Assembly (NCBI GenBank): GCA_036936605.1
Contig: JAUPFV010000005.1
Coordinates: forward strand, 58,672,742-58,736,741
Source: Limnanthes douglasii subsp. nivea
Taxonomy: Eukaryota; Streptophyta; Magnoliopsida; Brassicales; Limnanthaceae
Direction: 5' to 3'
DNA: 64,000 nucleotides
Positions 35,840-48,548 of the stretch are shown piece by piece. Numbering within the stretch: position 1 is the first letter of the stretch; each line of letters starts with the position of its first letter. The notes below the pieces were generated by a model that saw nothing but the letters and a program-made list of their open reading frames with translations, was not told where the DNA came from and ran no database searches. Both the position numbers and the translations under genes were made by a program.

Positions 35840-36399
35840 TCTTTAGTTGTTGTTTTAGTTTACGCTTTCTTTGAATGTTGTTTGAGTTTTTATGATTTCC
35901 TCAATGGTTTTTTGAGTTTTATGTTACTCCTAAGTTGTTGTTCGACCTATTTTTAACCATTTTAACTTTTTTAGTTTATTTTTTCAGTAATGATGTTAAA
36001 TGATTAAAGTTGACGATTCATAAAAACAATTAAGTTTGGAAACCTAGAAAATATAAAATAAAAAATGGAAATATCTCCAACAGATTTTGCAAACACAGAG
36101 CTCGTGCTAACGCCAAATTTGCGAGTAATGATCTCGCACGTTTGACATTATTATCGCGAATTGCATTTGCATTATTGTCTGAACAATTACATTTTTGCCT
36201 CTTGATACAATTTGAAACAATTTAGCCAAAAAACGAAAATAAATAAATACAAAGAGTAATATAGATAATAATTTCAAACGTTGAAGTGTCAAATAAAACA
36301 AAGCATGTTACAATATACTTTAAAATCCAAATGATGATGAAATAAAATTGAAGTATTCGTCCATGCGATACAAAAAAACAAGCAACACATGTACTTAAT
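35840..36399. other. AT-rich stretch with a second T-rich repeat block
   Basis: Repeats of the TTGTTGTTTGAG / GTTGTTCGACC type at 35840-35950. Beyond that no features are visible. Confidence 0.45.
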
Positions 36400-36929
36400 C
36401 ATTGTTCTCCACTAAAATCAAAGAATTGTGGTGGATCTTCACATGCGGTCAATGGTTGGGCAGGCTTGGTTTGATGCTATTTCTTGAATTATTTATCGAG
36501 CAGTATTATCCAACCGATTACAACTTAGTTGATGCGAAACAGAAACCAAGTAGGATAGATTTTTGGCATCGGTCCATTCAACACAACCTATACAAACAAA
36601 ATTTAAAAGTCGACGATCAAATCCTGTCTAACTTGTTGCCAGGAATCGGACTTACCGTATACGGTTAAAGCTATGACTCAAAATCCGCAATTACCATTCA
36701 AAGATATGTCTTCGATGATAGAAATATACTTATGTAAATAGTTAGGAAACCAACTCTCGAAACCGCTAAAATCTTTGCCTTTCATCGCATTTTTCGATTG
36801 AGTCACTTTCTCTTTCTTTAGTTGAGTTTGAGCCTTGGAATTGGCTTTCACTTTGGATTTGGGTACTAAACATTCTTTAGCTACCGAGGTAGCCATGCTA
36901 CCCATCATACCAGGAGTGCTAGAGCCTAG
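36400..36929 (-). pseudogene. OTU-type cysteine protease domain, MULE-associated
   Basis: After a basic linker (KSKVKANSKAQTQLKKEK), the frame reads FPNYLHKYISIIEDISLNGN followed by CGF, then a stop, and SDSWQQVRQDLIVDF. This fits the OTU core Y...I.DV..DGNCGFRA...G....W..VR.DL. The Asp of the catalytic DGNC loop is Asn here (NGNC); the Cys is kept. A TGA immediately follows the CGF motif at about 36675. Later blocks are frame-shifted. In plants, OTU domains of this style are known as passengers or fusions of MULE transposases. Host deubiquitinase origin is the alternative. Confidence 0.65.
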
Positions 36930-37434
36930 TGTCACGGGCTTAGATTTTGACTAGCCCGTGCGATATTTGAACTCTTCAAGTTAGCCTACAAGATTGAAGG
37001 AGTGGGACACTTAGAGCTTTAGAGAGAAAAAATGTATTATATTTACAGAGAGAGAAAGTAAAATACTTTGATAGGTGAGGAGCAAATGAAGCTCTCCTCC
37101 TTATATAGGCTTCATGGATAATTCTAGAAAATGTTCAAGAATTATATATTTCTGGAAGCTTCCTCTAATTACAATAAATGTCTAGATAATAAATGAAAGT
37201 TCTAGATTAGAAAGAAAGTTCTATAATATCCTAGAATGTTCTTGAGGCTTCTGGAATGTTCCAGAAGTGATGTAGAATTTTTTAGAAGGTTGGAGAGTAT
37301 TCTATAAGCTTGGGGTTTCTCCATTGATGAAGATTCTTCCGGAATCTTCTATAACTCTCTAGGGTATTCTAGATACTTTCAAGGAACCTTGCGGGCCGGT
37401 CTATCTCTAGAGGGAGATTGGGCGGGCCGTGATA
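36930..37434 (-). repeat. Gypsy C 3' LTR
   Basis: Starts TGTCACGGGCTTAGATTTTG and ends GGGCGGGCCGTGATA, 505 bp. Its first ~45 bp recur at 42605 onward. Contains CT/TCTAGAA-rich subrepeats (TTCTAGA, TTCTGGAA) between 37120 and 37380. Confidence 0.88.
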
Positions 37435-37449
37435 TTATCCCCCACCAAA
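37435..37449 (-). promoter_or_regulatory. Gypsy C polypurine tract
   Basis: Element-strand TTTGGTGGGGGATAA abuts the 3' LTR. Confidence 0.85.
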
Positions 37450-37454
37450 TCTTG

Positions 37455-38990
37455 CTATGTCCTCGTCGTGGTGTGTGTGTTGAACTGCTCGATTGCATCC
37501 TTGAATTGCCAGCCGGATTCTTTAGGTTCCCAAGTTGCTTCATGTACTGATGAATTATTCTTCTTCACCATGTATTCTTTGCAAGATGGTACACCCTTCC
37601 TTTGGACAATGCAGTCGGCTGATAACTCATCTACATCTTTGTCGAACGATGTGGCAATCATGGGTGGTTCCCGGCTGGATTACCCTTAACTTGCATCTTC
37701 CTTGTCTTGATGGAATGGATTTAAGTTGCTGACATAGAAGAGTGGATGAATTTTCATCTTTCATGGGAGTTCCACTCGGTAATACGCTTTCCCCACCTTG
37801 GCTAACACCTCGAATGACCCTTTTGTACTTGCACAATAAGACTTTGTGTAGCGGCCGAGTGTACTTGAATTGTTGAGGAAGAAGCTTGACAAATACCATG
37901 TCGCCGGCTTGGAATTTCACATGTCTTTACTTCTTATCCGCCCACTTTTTCATCTTTCTTGCCGCCTTTGCTAATTGGGCGCGTGCTAAGTCTCTCTGTT
38001 GTTTCCAATCCTTTGCGGTCTTGTATGCGTCGGGGCTAGTATCTGCATAAGAAGTAATCAAAGTACTCGGTGTTCCAGGTTGTTGCCCGATAGCGAGCTC
38101 AAAGGGGCTCTTCCTGGTGGACTCCGAGCGTTGTAGATTGTAGGAGAATTGGGCTACGTCGAGTAATCGTGACCAATCTCGTTGTTTGGCACTAATATAA
38201 TGTTGGATGTATAGTTCCAGTAGCGCGTTCACTTGTTCTGTTTGTCCGTCGGATTGAGGGGGAAAGTTGGTTGAGAAGTTTAGTTGGGTCCCCATTAGTT
38301 TGAAAATCTCAGTCCAAAATTTCCATGTGAAGCAGACATCGCGATCACTCACAATATTCTTTGGAATTTCCCAATACTTTACCACGTTTCAGAAGAACAA
38401 TTTGGCTGCTTCGTCGGTTGTACACCCTGGTGAAGCTACAGCAAAAGTTGCGTACTTGGTGAATCTGTCCACCACCACCATAATTATTCCAAAGCCATTT
38501 GACTTGGGAAAGCAAGTGATAAAGTCCATCAAGATGCTCTCCATGGTATCTTAGGTATGGGAAGTGGTTTCGACATTCCGCTTGGTTATTTTTTTGTCGA
38601 TCTTGTCTTGTTGGCATATAAGACACGTCCGCACATATGTCTCTACGTCGTCGCGGATTTGTGGCCAAAATAACTTCTCGTGCCCTAGGGCTAAGGTACA
38701 ATGGGTGCCAGGATGGCCTGCCCACCGTGAGTCAAGATATTCATTGATGATGTCTCTCCGTAAATTGTCCCACCGAGGCACACAAATTCTTCTCCCATAA
38801 GTAAATAGTAGTTTGTCTTCAACCCAAAACTGTCTTGTCCTTCCTGCCTTGGTGAGCTCCATCATACTTTTTGCCTTTGGATCTTTGCCCATCCTTTCCT
38901 TTATACGACCCATTAATATGCTCCTAGTTTTGGTGAGATTTATAAATTCCACTTTGCGACTAAGTGAATCTGCGACAACGTTGCCTTTCT
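37455..38990 (-). pseudogene. Gypsy C integrase with C-terminal chromodomain
   Basis: The zinc-binding part has RWAGHPGTHCTLAL and YVRTCLICQQDKI (HHCC). The core has the first Asp in the LMDFI block near 38530, IVSDRDVCFTWKFW for the second, and PPQSDGQTEQVNALLELYI for the catalytic Glu; all three residues are present. A stop or frameshift separates the first block from the rest at about 38385. The C-terminus at 37661-37455 reads EYMVKKNNSSVHEATWEP and WQFKDAIEQF, a chromodomain. Its usual VKW aromatic is lost. Chromodomains in this position steer insertion towards particular chromatin. Confidence 0.88.
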
Positions 38991-38999
38991 CTGGTTTTT

Positions 39000-39370
39000 A
39001 CTCAAGGTCGTAGTCGAATTCTGCAAAGAAGTCTTGCCATCTCGCTTGCTTGGGGCTTAGCTCTTTTGTGTTTGAAAGTATCTTGTCGCCACATCGTCTG
39101 TCTTGACAAAGAACTTTGATCCGAAGAGGTAATATCTCCACACGCGTAAACAATGAACTACCGTTGTCATCTCTTTCTCTTGTACGATATACCTCTGTTC
39201 TGTATCATTCAGTTTGCGACTTTCAAATGCGATGGGGTGCCCTGCTTGCATCAACACTCCTCCTATGGCAAAGTCTGTAGTGTCGGTGTTCACTTGAAAT
39301 GGTAGGGTTGGGCCAGGAATTTTCAAGACTGGTTCTTCTATCACAGCCTGCTTAAGTTGTTCGAATGCTT
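39000..39370 (-). pseudogene. Gypsy C RNase H
   Basis: DFAIGGVLMQAGHPIAFESR, RYIVQEKEMTTVVHCLRVW and FFVKTDDVATRYFQTQK are the standard chromovirus RNase H blocks. The first catalytic Asp context reads TDTTDFAIGG where DASDFAIGG is usual. A stop precedes the SPKQARWQDFF-like block; the frame then changes. Confidence 0.88.
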
Positions 39371-39479
39371 TCTGAAATTAGTCGAATCACTCCCAATTTC
39401 TTCCTTTCTTCAGTAGGTTGGTAAAAAGGGCTGCTTTCCGTGAGTAACCTAGGATAAACCATCGATGAGGCTTAAGAAA

Positions 39480-40560
<1,081 letters not shown>

Positions 40561-40689
40561 GTTTGACGCCAGGCTCTAGTTCAATGGCATGATCGATCTC
40601 TATTCGTGGTAGTAACTTCTTGGGGAGTTCTTTCTGCATCACACATTTGAATTCGTCGAGAACTTCTTATATCTCGATCGAGACTTCTT

Positions 40690-41260
40690 TGGATTGGTTG
40701 TTTGGTTCTTCTTCTTTCATGGTTGCTAGGAAAGTCACCTCTGCTTTTTGAACCCTTTGTTGAGCTGTATTGCGGATAAAACTGGCGTCTTTTTTGTTTC
40801 CTTAGTAACCGAGACAAGGTGTGCGGATTTTTCTTCGAGGATATATAGGGAGTCAAAATGTGGCATTGGGATGACCTGTTGTTCACACATGAACTCCAAT
40901 CCTAACACCATGTTAAAGTCATCCATTGGAATAGCTGAAAAGGTTACATGTCCTGACCATTTCTCGAGACGCATTTACACATCCCGTGCTACGCCTTCCA
41001 ATGGTTTTGCATCAGAATTTACATCCTTCACAGTCTCCCCTCCTTTGCTAATCTTCATGACTAGTCAGATTGTATCCTTTTTTGACACGAAGTTGTGGGT
41101 GGCTCATGTGTTTAATAAAGCACGAGACATATTTCCATTCACGTTGACATCTACGAACATAAGGGTCTTGTCCTTTATTTTGGGTTTTACCTCCTTGGCT
41201 CGGACACTACTCAATTTTTAGAGCGAGCTCACCATTGAATCTCGATCTTCACACGTCTTC
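40690..41260 (-). pseudogene. Gypsy C aspartic protease
   Basis: LMFVDVNVNGNMSRALLNTW, then ATHNFVSKKD: the catalytic DTGATHNF motif is NTWATHNF here, losing both the Asp and the Gly. FSAIPMDDFNMVLGLEFMCE is the conserved protease C-terminal block. A stop near 41082 and another near 40976 break the frame. Such a protease could not be active. Confidence 0.85.
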
Positions 41261-42573
41261 CGTTCTTCTTCGGACTCGATCTCCTCCACTAATGCGCTAA
41301 GCTTACCCATCTTTAGGCAGTCGCGGATTCTGTGATTTCATTCACGTATAAAACAATTGTATTGGGATGTACCTTCTTTTTTACGGTCAAGAACTTTATC
41401 CCTTGGTGGAAAAAATCTCCAATGAGTTTTCTTGTCCCTATTGTCTCTTTTTACACCACCTTTGTTGTAGTAGCTTCCCGTGTTTCTTTCTTTTTCGCCA
41501 TAATTAGCATAGTAGCTTCTGTGAATCCTTCCCTTTTCGTCGTAACTAGCACGGTAGTTTATGGGATTTCTACCCTTCACACTTGGGTTTGTATTCCCTA
41601 AGGGTTTGGCTCTGTCTTCAGAGTAAGTGTCATAGAAATTCTCCGCTTTGGTTATGGCTTTGGTCAGTGTTAAGACATGCTTTCGATCTAATTCTTGTTT
41701 CACCCATGGTTTCGCACCGCATAAGAAATTGAAGAGCTTTTCTTTATCGGACATGTTAGGTATTTCTAATAACATGTTTGTATACATTTATGTATACTCT
41801 TTGATCGAACCCGTTTGTCGTAAATACTTTAATTTGGATCTTGCTTCGTAAGCCGTGTTAATAGGATAAAGATATTTCTTTAGATCATTTGTAAAGTCTG
41901 ACCAATTATTAATAGTAGCCATACCTTGTTGGATTTTTTCGCTCTGGAGTCTCTACCATGCTAAGGCATTGTCGGTGAGAAATACCGTTGCTCTTTCTAT
42001 TTGTTCAAGTCATCTGCCATCTCATGGTGTTTAAAGTACCTTTCACAACTCCAAATAAATATGTCGATTTCTTTAGCATCTCTCTTCCCATCATAAGACA
42101 TTGGCTTCAGAGCATCTTCTCTCGTGATCTTGCTCGTCCTGCCATTGATTGCAGTTTTTTTTGCATAATACTAGCTCACTACTAACTTCCTCCAACGTTT
42201 CTTTGAGTGTTGTTAATTCATGCTCAACTGACGATATCGTAGTCGTCGTTTGTTTGAGGTTTTGCAGTTCCTCTTTGACAGTCGACAACCTGGCCTCGAC
42301 GATCTTGCCTTCTACCAATATTTGGGTTCGTTCCTCCATCTTGATAACATCAACTACTTTGTTTACGTAGCCTTCCATGGTATCTTTCCACCCCTCAAGA
42401 GACTCGTTTGTTAAGTACTCTTCCTCGGTGCGCATAAGGAATTCGCACACTCGCTTCTCCAAGCATACCATCCTCGCCTCGAGGCTCGACTACGTATCTT
42501 TGAGTTTTTACCTTTTTTTGGTTTGGCTTTCAATACCTCTCTATGTGGTAATGTTGTTGGTTGGGTCAGCCAT
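41261..42573 (-). pseudogene. Gypsy C gag
   Basis: ATG 42573-42571 (MADPTNN) is followed within 35 codons by three in-frame stops. Then a coiled-coil region (42471-42091) with heptads of Leu, Glu and Lys follows, as in chromovirus gag N-termini. The capsid-like part reads DIFIWSCERYFKHHEMADD and KEKLFNFLCGAKPWVKQEL. The zinc knuckle near 41303-41355 is degenerate: CFIR in place of CX2C, then a stop, then H and C at the expected spacing. Confidence 0.8.
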
Positions 42574-42590
42574 TTTTAAGTATTGAATCT

Positions 42591-42602
42591 GCTCTGATAC
42601 CA
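42591..42602 (-). promoter_or_regulatory. Gypsy C primer binding site
   Basis: Element-strand TGGTATCAGAGC, initiator tRNA-Met type, 2 nt from the LTR remnant. Confidence 0.88.
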
Positions 42603-42604
42603 AC

Positions 42605-42655
42605 AGTCACGAGCTTAAATTTTGACTAGCCTACCATTGTATTCAAACTCTGATG
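42605..42655 (-). repeat. Gypsy C 5' LTR remnant
   Basis: GTCACGAGCTTAAATTTTGA and following bases align with the start of the 36930 LTR for about 45-50 bp, then the match ends. About 450 bp of LTR and the target duplication are missing on this side. Confidence 0.8.
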
Positions 42656-42659
42656 GGTT

Positions 42660-44590
42660 CCGCTTAGTTGATTTATCCGGACTGGATTTTTTCTAGCTTT
42701 AGGGACAGCCGGGTCCTTAGGTTTTACATCATCCTGGTTATGATGTAATGTTGGACGTGTGGACCGTAAGCGTGGATGATGCTATCTATTAAGGAGAGTT
42801 TTCTTGTAAGCTCATTTTTTGTACCAACCTCATCCATAGTTTTGATATGTAAAGTACTCCAATAAACATCACATTCATCATGTTAGATCGCCCTACCTTC
42901 TTTCTCGTTCATATCTAACTTGCATGCAAACGGTAAATTATGTTTTTTCCTAATAACACAACCGCACATTGCGGGATTGAACCGTATTTCTCCGGATTTT
43001 TTAAGATTTTGCTTTATTAATTTTATAGCTGTACATGAAAGTTTACCTTTTATATCGTTATAGATATCCCCCTTAGCCTCTATATTTAAGTTTCTTGGAT
43101 GTAACCTACTTCGTTTGAACGATTCGAAAATGTTAGAATGTTGAGCGTGAAAAAACGAATAAACATTTTTCCAAAATTGCTCAAATGTGCATAGACTTGT
43201 GTCAATTGCCCGTTTTGGCTTGAGTGAGCACTCTATACCCTATAACATAAGGTTAAATAAATTATAAGTCTACAACTTAATAAAAAAACTAATGTATAAT
43301 GATGATGATAATATAACTCACCGATTACTAGTCCGATTACCCAAATGTTTAAATTTGTTTGTGTGGATATCAAGAAATTTGGGTCCATAACTGTCTATTC
43401 ATTGTTTCATGAGATAATCGAAAACCATCAGACAAAAAACGTAAACGTGGTGTAACTCGGCAAGGTTTTTGTTATAATCATCGATCGTCGCCGAATAGGC
43501 ATCCGTTTGATAAAATTCGAGAAACTCTTCGGCCATGTCTGCTTTTTCCAAAACGTTCCTAGTGTAGGAGAAAATGTTCCTATTAATATTCTAAGTGCAT
43601 AGCATATGAGTTGCATCCTGAAATATATCCTCGATAACGTTAATTAAAGTCCACTCCTTATCGATGACGATAATATTAGGCAATACGCACATGTTATTCG
43701 TCATGACGTTGCTTAGAACGCTCAATATTCACGTGTAATTCTCTTGCTTCTCGAAGCTCATAATAACAAAAACGACTCAAAAAGTCTTTTTCGTCAAAGT
43801 TTGGCCAACTATTTATAGCAAAGACATCTTATACCTTGTAGTCTTATACGTACTATCCATTATAAGAACTTGAGGAAAAGTGCGCAGTAAATTGATGCTT
43901 GTAGAATGCGCGAAAAACAACTCGAGGATCTCATCTGTTGCTTTGTTAGTTCGCTCTCAAACATAGTACTCGTGTTGATTTAACTTACCAAACAAGTATT
44001 TCATTTAGGTCTTGCTCGCTTTATCAACCAAAGTTTGTTTTTGACGCATATTATAGATCGTACGCATACTAGATATATTTTCTGAATCTATAAGCTTCAA
44101 ACCGTGTTATATTTCCCTTGGTCGAGAACCGACTTCTGTTTGACTACGAACAAACGCCTATTCTTCCACTTTTAGTCTAGCGGCTCGTGAATGACCATCC
44201 AAATGTAATAACGGTCGGTGGTTGTGTTTCCTGTTTACCACTATCTATTTCCAAGAATCGGTTATTTTAAGACCAGTTTCCCCTTAACAAGAACGGACAA
44301 CCTTATTTTTTCGATGAACATTCTCGGCACTTCTTAACATACCCCAGTTTGGGGTTAGGTTTGTAAACACCATGCCTCTCGTGCACAAAATATATCATTG
44401 GAGTTTTCCCATTTTTGCTACCGTCGTCGTCTTTACTCGAAACCAATATAAATCCTAACTTCTTGCTTTCAGAGTCAACTCATGAGACTAAATCATATTT
44501 TTTATATAAGGTTTTTGTAGTAAACATTTTCACGTAATAGACCATCGAACATGGCAGTTGGTCCGGAACCTATAAAATGCATGAAATTAT
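42660..44590 (-). pseudogene. FAR1-type MULE transposase
   Basis: Minus-strand reading, through frame changes, gives a FAR1 DNA-binding remnant (FVHERHGVYKPNP, HLDGHSRAARLKVEE). It then gives ISSMRTIYNMRQKQ, ELFFAHSTSINLLRTFPQVL and MDSTYKTTRYKMSLL, which holds the first catalytic Asp. IIVIDKEWTLINVIEDIF (second Asp) follows, and MCGCVIRKKHNLPFACKL is the SWIM-type zinc finger. This is the MULE domain order. More than five stops or frameshifts make it inactive. A basic tail (DPAVPKARKNPVR) leads into gypsy C. Confidence 0.85.
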
Positions 44591-44706
44591 ATCAAAATCT
44601 ACTTAACTGTAAATACTTATACACGTAATTTACCAAAATCGTGCGTACACAACAACCAATTTGTCCAAAATCGCGAATTTAAACTACTGCATAATTATCT
44701 CAAATA

Positions 44707-44785
44707 CGAACACATTGTTCATGATTTTGAAAAAATCACGAGGTGAGGGTTCACGATTTGGTAAAAATCATGAACAGTGTGTTCG
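44707..44785. repeat. 22-bp inverted repeat with 35-bp spacer
   Basis: CGAACACATTGTTCATGATT(TT) at 44707-44728 and its complement with one mismatch at 44764-44785. It lies just upstream of the MULE transposase start, so it may be subterminal to that element. Confidence 0.88.
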
Positions 44786-44826
44786 CGATGTTAGCATGAA
44801 CATTACCCCTAAAATCTTGTATTCTC

Positions 44827-44920
44827 GCGCACTCTAGGTGCGCAATTTGTCCACACTAGCACACTCTAGGTGCGCAGTTTGTCCACAATAGCGCACGATA
44901 CGTGCGAGATTTGTACTGGA
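44827..44920. repeat. Three 32-bp tandem repeats, each with a GCGCAC/GTGCGC palindrome
   Basis: Copies start at 44827, 44859 and 44891, exact 32-bp spacing. The core is GCGCACTCTAGGTGCGC followed by AgTTTGTCCACAaTA. The third copy keeps the palindrome with a different centre (GCGCACGATACGTGCGA). Confidence 0.92.
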
Positions 44921-44924
44921 GTTA

Positions 44925-46090
44925 AGAAAACAATGAAAACTACCTCTACTTATGTATCCGTCAAAGACTCCTCGTTCGATGCAAATTCATCAAAATTTCA
45001 AGAAAATCATCATTCAAATCACTCAAATCCATAATGTAGGATGGAGAGGTTAGGTTGGAGAAGATGTTTGAAATTCTTTTATTTAGCTGAAAATGAGGTT
45101 TTAAATGCGATGGGCAAAATAGTCATTTGACAAAAAAAAGTTATTTTAGAGATCTTATTATAGACAAATTGGCTCTCATTATAGTCATGCTCATTCACTT
45201 ATTACTAAAAACAAAACGATATTTTAATTTTATTTTGGTATAACAAATATTGTATACACAATAATATACAATTTTAATCTCATTGATTTTAGTACATTTC
45301 ATTATTATTAACCACTCATTTTTATCCAATACGCAGAAAACAACAAAAACTTACAATAACATTATCGATATCAACTATAAAAAAAACACCATAAAAAAAT
45401 ACATAGAGTTTTAGAAATTATCGGAGATAGACGTTCCATGCTCCTGAGAAAACCGAATAAATACGATTTTGTAAAGTATTTTTTTTTCTTACATTGTTTA
45501 GCTTATCTCGACTATAAATATTTTTTAAATATATTTTATTGTTAATATCCAAATATATGTTAAAAACTTAGAATGTTTTAAAATGTTATGATCGCACTGT
45601 TTAACATGGAACTATTTAAATATAACAGATTTTTTGTACAATTATATAGAACATTTTTAAATCACTAATTATCCGTGTTTTTATTTCTTTTTATTTTTTA
45701 AAAATTTACATTTTTTCTACCGTCTATCAATTACGGTAAAGGACAACAAAATGATATACATAATTTTAAAGGGGAGGATTAAAAATAGCTAATAGATTTA
45801 AACTCTATTGTTAAAAAAGTTGGACAAAGCACTTTTTAATCTCTTTTTGAAAAATATCTAAAAAGAATAACTTTTTTATTTGTTCTAATACTAGTATTTC
45901 CACTATATATATTTTATTTAAGATACTAATAATCAATTTCATAAAGTAAATATAATTTTGGTATAAATATATTGATATCGATATAAACTTTAAAATTTTA
46001 TTTGATTCTTTTGCAAATAGTTTCGCACCTTAGTTTTTATCTCCCATTATTTTTTGCCGTCGTAAATTAATAATTTCTTCCATCTCTTTA
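44925..46090. other. AT-rich DNA, no gene recognised
   Basis: Low-complexity AT-rich sequence. The first 120 bp could be the MULE 5' leader or N-terminal codons (minus-strand DEFASNEESLTDT). Confidence 0.45.
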
Positions 46091-46094
46091 AGGC

Positions 46095-46449
46095 TTATTT
46101 AAAGATACAAAATGTTGTAGCGGATTGGTTTGTAAAATTTTGTCTTAAAAAAACCAACCTAATCGATGCTCCTTTACAGTTACGAGCTATCTTATGTTTC
46201 AAAAAATCTAAATATTGGATAGAACCATCAAAATTAATGAATTCTCTTTCGATGTGGTTCATCAAATTATCTATAATAACTGATATTGACAATTGTAAAC
46301 AAATTTTAAACCTCGTCCACTATCTTTCGATCATAATTGCATACAAATCAATAAAACACTTTATCATGGATGCAAATTTGGCAGACTACGAAACTAATGA
46401 AAAACTCATGAGTTTCAAACTGTATTTTTATTCTTTACTCAATTTCTAG
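46095..46449 (+). pseudogene. Possible LINE RNase H remnant
   Basis: A plus-strand frame from about 46095 to the TAG at 46447 reads SLSMWFIKLSIITDIDNCKQ, ILNLVHYLSI and HFIMDANLADYETN. It loosely resembles the end of the RNase H-like domain of plant LINEs (S.....L.... H..REAN..AD.LA). No catalytic residue is certain. The open frame could equally be chance. Confidence 0.3.
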
Positions 46450-47329
46450 TAAAAATTTGCTAGAATTTCTGTGCAAATCCTTTGTTTGTTACATTGTAAT
46501 ACCATGTATGATTATGAGAAAAAATAATAATTAAAATCTTGATCTAAAATTAAATTCATTTTATAATTAATTATAGAATGATATTTGATATAAAGTCGTC
46601 CAAATATATGATTATATAAAAAACTAAAAAGTATATATAAATATAAATGTCCAAATATATTGATTATATAAAAAACTAAAAATTATATATAAATATAAAT
46701 ATAAATTAATATTAAAATAATTGATTTATAAAAAAATCATTATTATTGGAAACAAATTTTGCATGGTAAAATTATTTTTGTTATTTATTTTCATAATATT
46801 GTTAAAAAAATATTTTTCAAAAATAAATTATGAAACAATATATATATATATACACATTTTTTTCTTAATTGACAAAATTTTATTGAACAAGAATGTTTGA
46901 AATATGGTTAATCTTCTCTCCAAAACTATTGTTTCACTTGATACAAAATATTATTGAACAAGAATGTTTGAAATATGGTTAATATACAAATGAAACTTGA
47001 TACAATTATTGTTTCACTTGATTAATCTTCTCTCCAAAACTTCAATATATGATTTGTTTTTGTTATTTTTCCTATCAATGTAATTTACTTGTGCATTTTT
47101 CTTTGAATCATGTTGCAACTAAAAAAAAATTGTGCTTTACTCTTCCCTATTTTTCATCATTTACAATGATTTAAAATTGAACCTGCAAAACTTAACAGCA
47201 AGTAAGGTAGTACAAGAATAATAGTTATTTTAAGAATAAATTTGTTAATCATCATGACTTATATAACCTAGCACAAGTCCTACTAATAAAGTTATGACTT
47301 TTAGAGGGTTTGTGATTTGATTATTTGAT
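46450..47329. other. AT-rich DNA with a short direct repeat
   Basis: No gene seen. ATTGAACAAGAATGTTTGAA is repeated at about 46883 and 46952, as are TCTTCTCTCCAAAAC blocks at 46912 and 47025, a scrambled local duplication. Confidence 0.5.
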
Positions 47330-47395
47330 TAATTTTGCTTCATTTTACATTTGAGAGTCCAAGAAGTCCGCAACTTGATTTTGAGTCCTAAATAT
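47330..47395 (-). pseudogene. LINE 2 RNase H, distal piece left of copia 2
   Basis: Minus strand from the insertion point reads IFRTQNQVADFLDSQM and a stop. This is the FRE.N.VAD.LA motif that ends LINE RNase H domains and continues exactly from the part at 58829-59330, which ends in TIKHI. Confidence 0.8.
47391..47395. repeat. Copia 2 target-site duplication, left (AATAT)
   Basis: AATAT precedes the TG of the left LTR; GATAT follows the right LTR at 58829-58833, one mismatch. Joining the flanks restores LINE RNase H homology, which confirms the site. Confidence 0.85.
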
Positions 47396-48038
47396 TGTTG
47401 GAGTATATTTATTTAATATATTTATGGACTGATAATAATGTGGACCGACATGCTAAATAATCATATTCAGTCATTGTCTTAAGGAAGTCCAAATTAAAAG
47501 TAATTGAGTTAATTATTTAATTAACTATATTGGACCTATGGGTGAAAAGGTGTTATGGGGCTCAAGTGTAGTAACCGGGTTGAATTTGGACACTATGACG
47601 AAGATAACCCAAATCTCAACACTTAAACCTAAATTAATAAATCAGGGATATAAATTGAATTATCAATTTACCGAGTTATGGTCTCCGGACACAAGGAAGT
47701 AATAAAGGATAAGTTTTACAATGTTGGGTTTCATTGTAAATACTATAAGTAAGGGGCTAGGTTTAGGAATTTCATCATCCTAAACCCTAATCACAAAGAA
47801 GGCCGCTTCCTTCCGTGTCTCGAAACTTTTCATTTCTATTAACTCGTTTTGCAGGTTTTTAAGGAAATATACAAAATCGCTGAATAACAAAAAGGAACAA
47901 AAGAATACTAGACGGAAAGCAACAGGCAAACCCGTAAGAATTCTTGCGTTTGTTTATTCATTTGGTGAATCTAGAAAAGGTTTGTATTTTTTTATTTTTT
48001 TATATATTATTTGATGCGATTTCGAATAATATTTAACA
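47396..48038 (+). repeat. Copia 2 5' LTR
   Basis: 643 bp, TGTTGGAGTA...TTTAACA, matching 58177-58828 throughout with indels. Contains GGCTAGGTTTAGGAATTTCA and CCTAAACCCTAATCACAAAG, probably near the transcript start. Confidence 0.95.
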
Positions 48039-48040
48039 GT

Positions 48041-48053
48041 TGGTATCAGAGCC
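48041..48053 (+). promoter_or_regulatory. Copia 2 primer binding site
   Basis: TGGTATCAGAGCC, complementary to initiator tRNA-Met, 2 nt after the LTR. Confidence 0.95.
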
Positions 48054-48548
48054 ATCAAAACCCTTAGTTGGATTCGATAGAATAATTGAATTGTATGAGG
48101 ATATATATTGATACATGTTTTTTATTCACTATAAAGAATCCATATCATTGGGATTGTGTGTTTATTGAGATGGTTAGGGCATAGATTTAGAAATTGTATG
48201 AAAAGTATGTTTATGTGATTTATTCGTATTAAAAAGCATGTTTGTCTGTTTTTTCATGTTTAATATGAATAAATTGAAATTTTGATAGTTTGGGGTTTTT
48301 TTTTTTTAAAAAAAATTGATGTCTGGAATTTCTTCTCTCAAATTAGCATCAAATCAACCCTAATATAACAAATAAAATCAAAACTATTAGGACAGTGGCT
48401 TATCGATGACTTAACCGTTGACGGTAACGCTGATCAAAATCTGTCCAACGGTGTTCATCATGGCCAACGAATTGTTGATGCTGTGGTGAACGTTGTGACC
48501 TGTGAGGATTTATAAATCCGCTATTATCGCGATGATATAAGTGGGAGG

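Noticed and set aside
44827..44920. Possible CRISPR-like array (exact 32-bp period)
   Set aside because: Only three units, no distinct spacers, palindrome within each unit, and a plant nuclear context.
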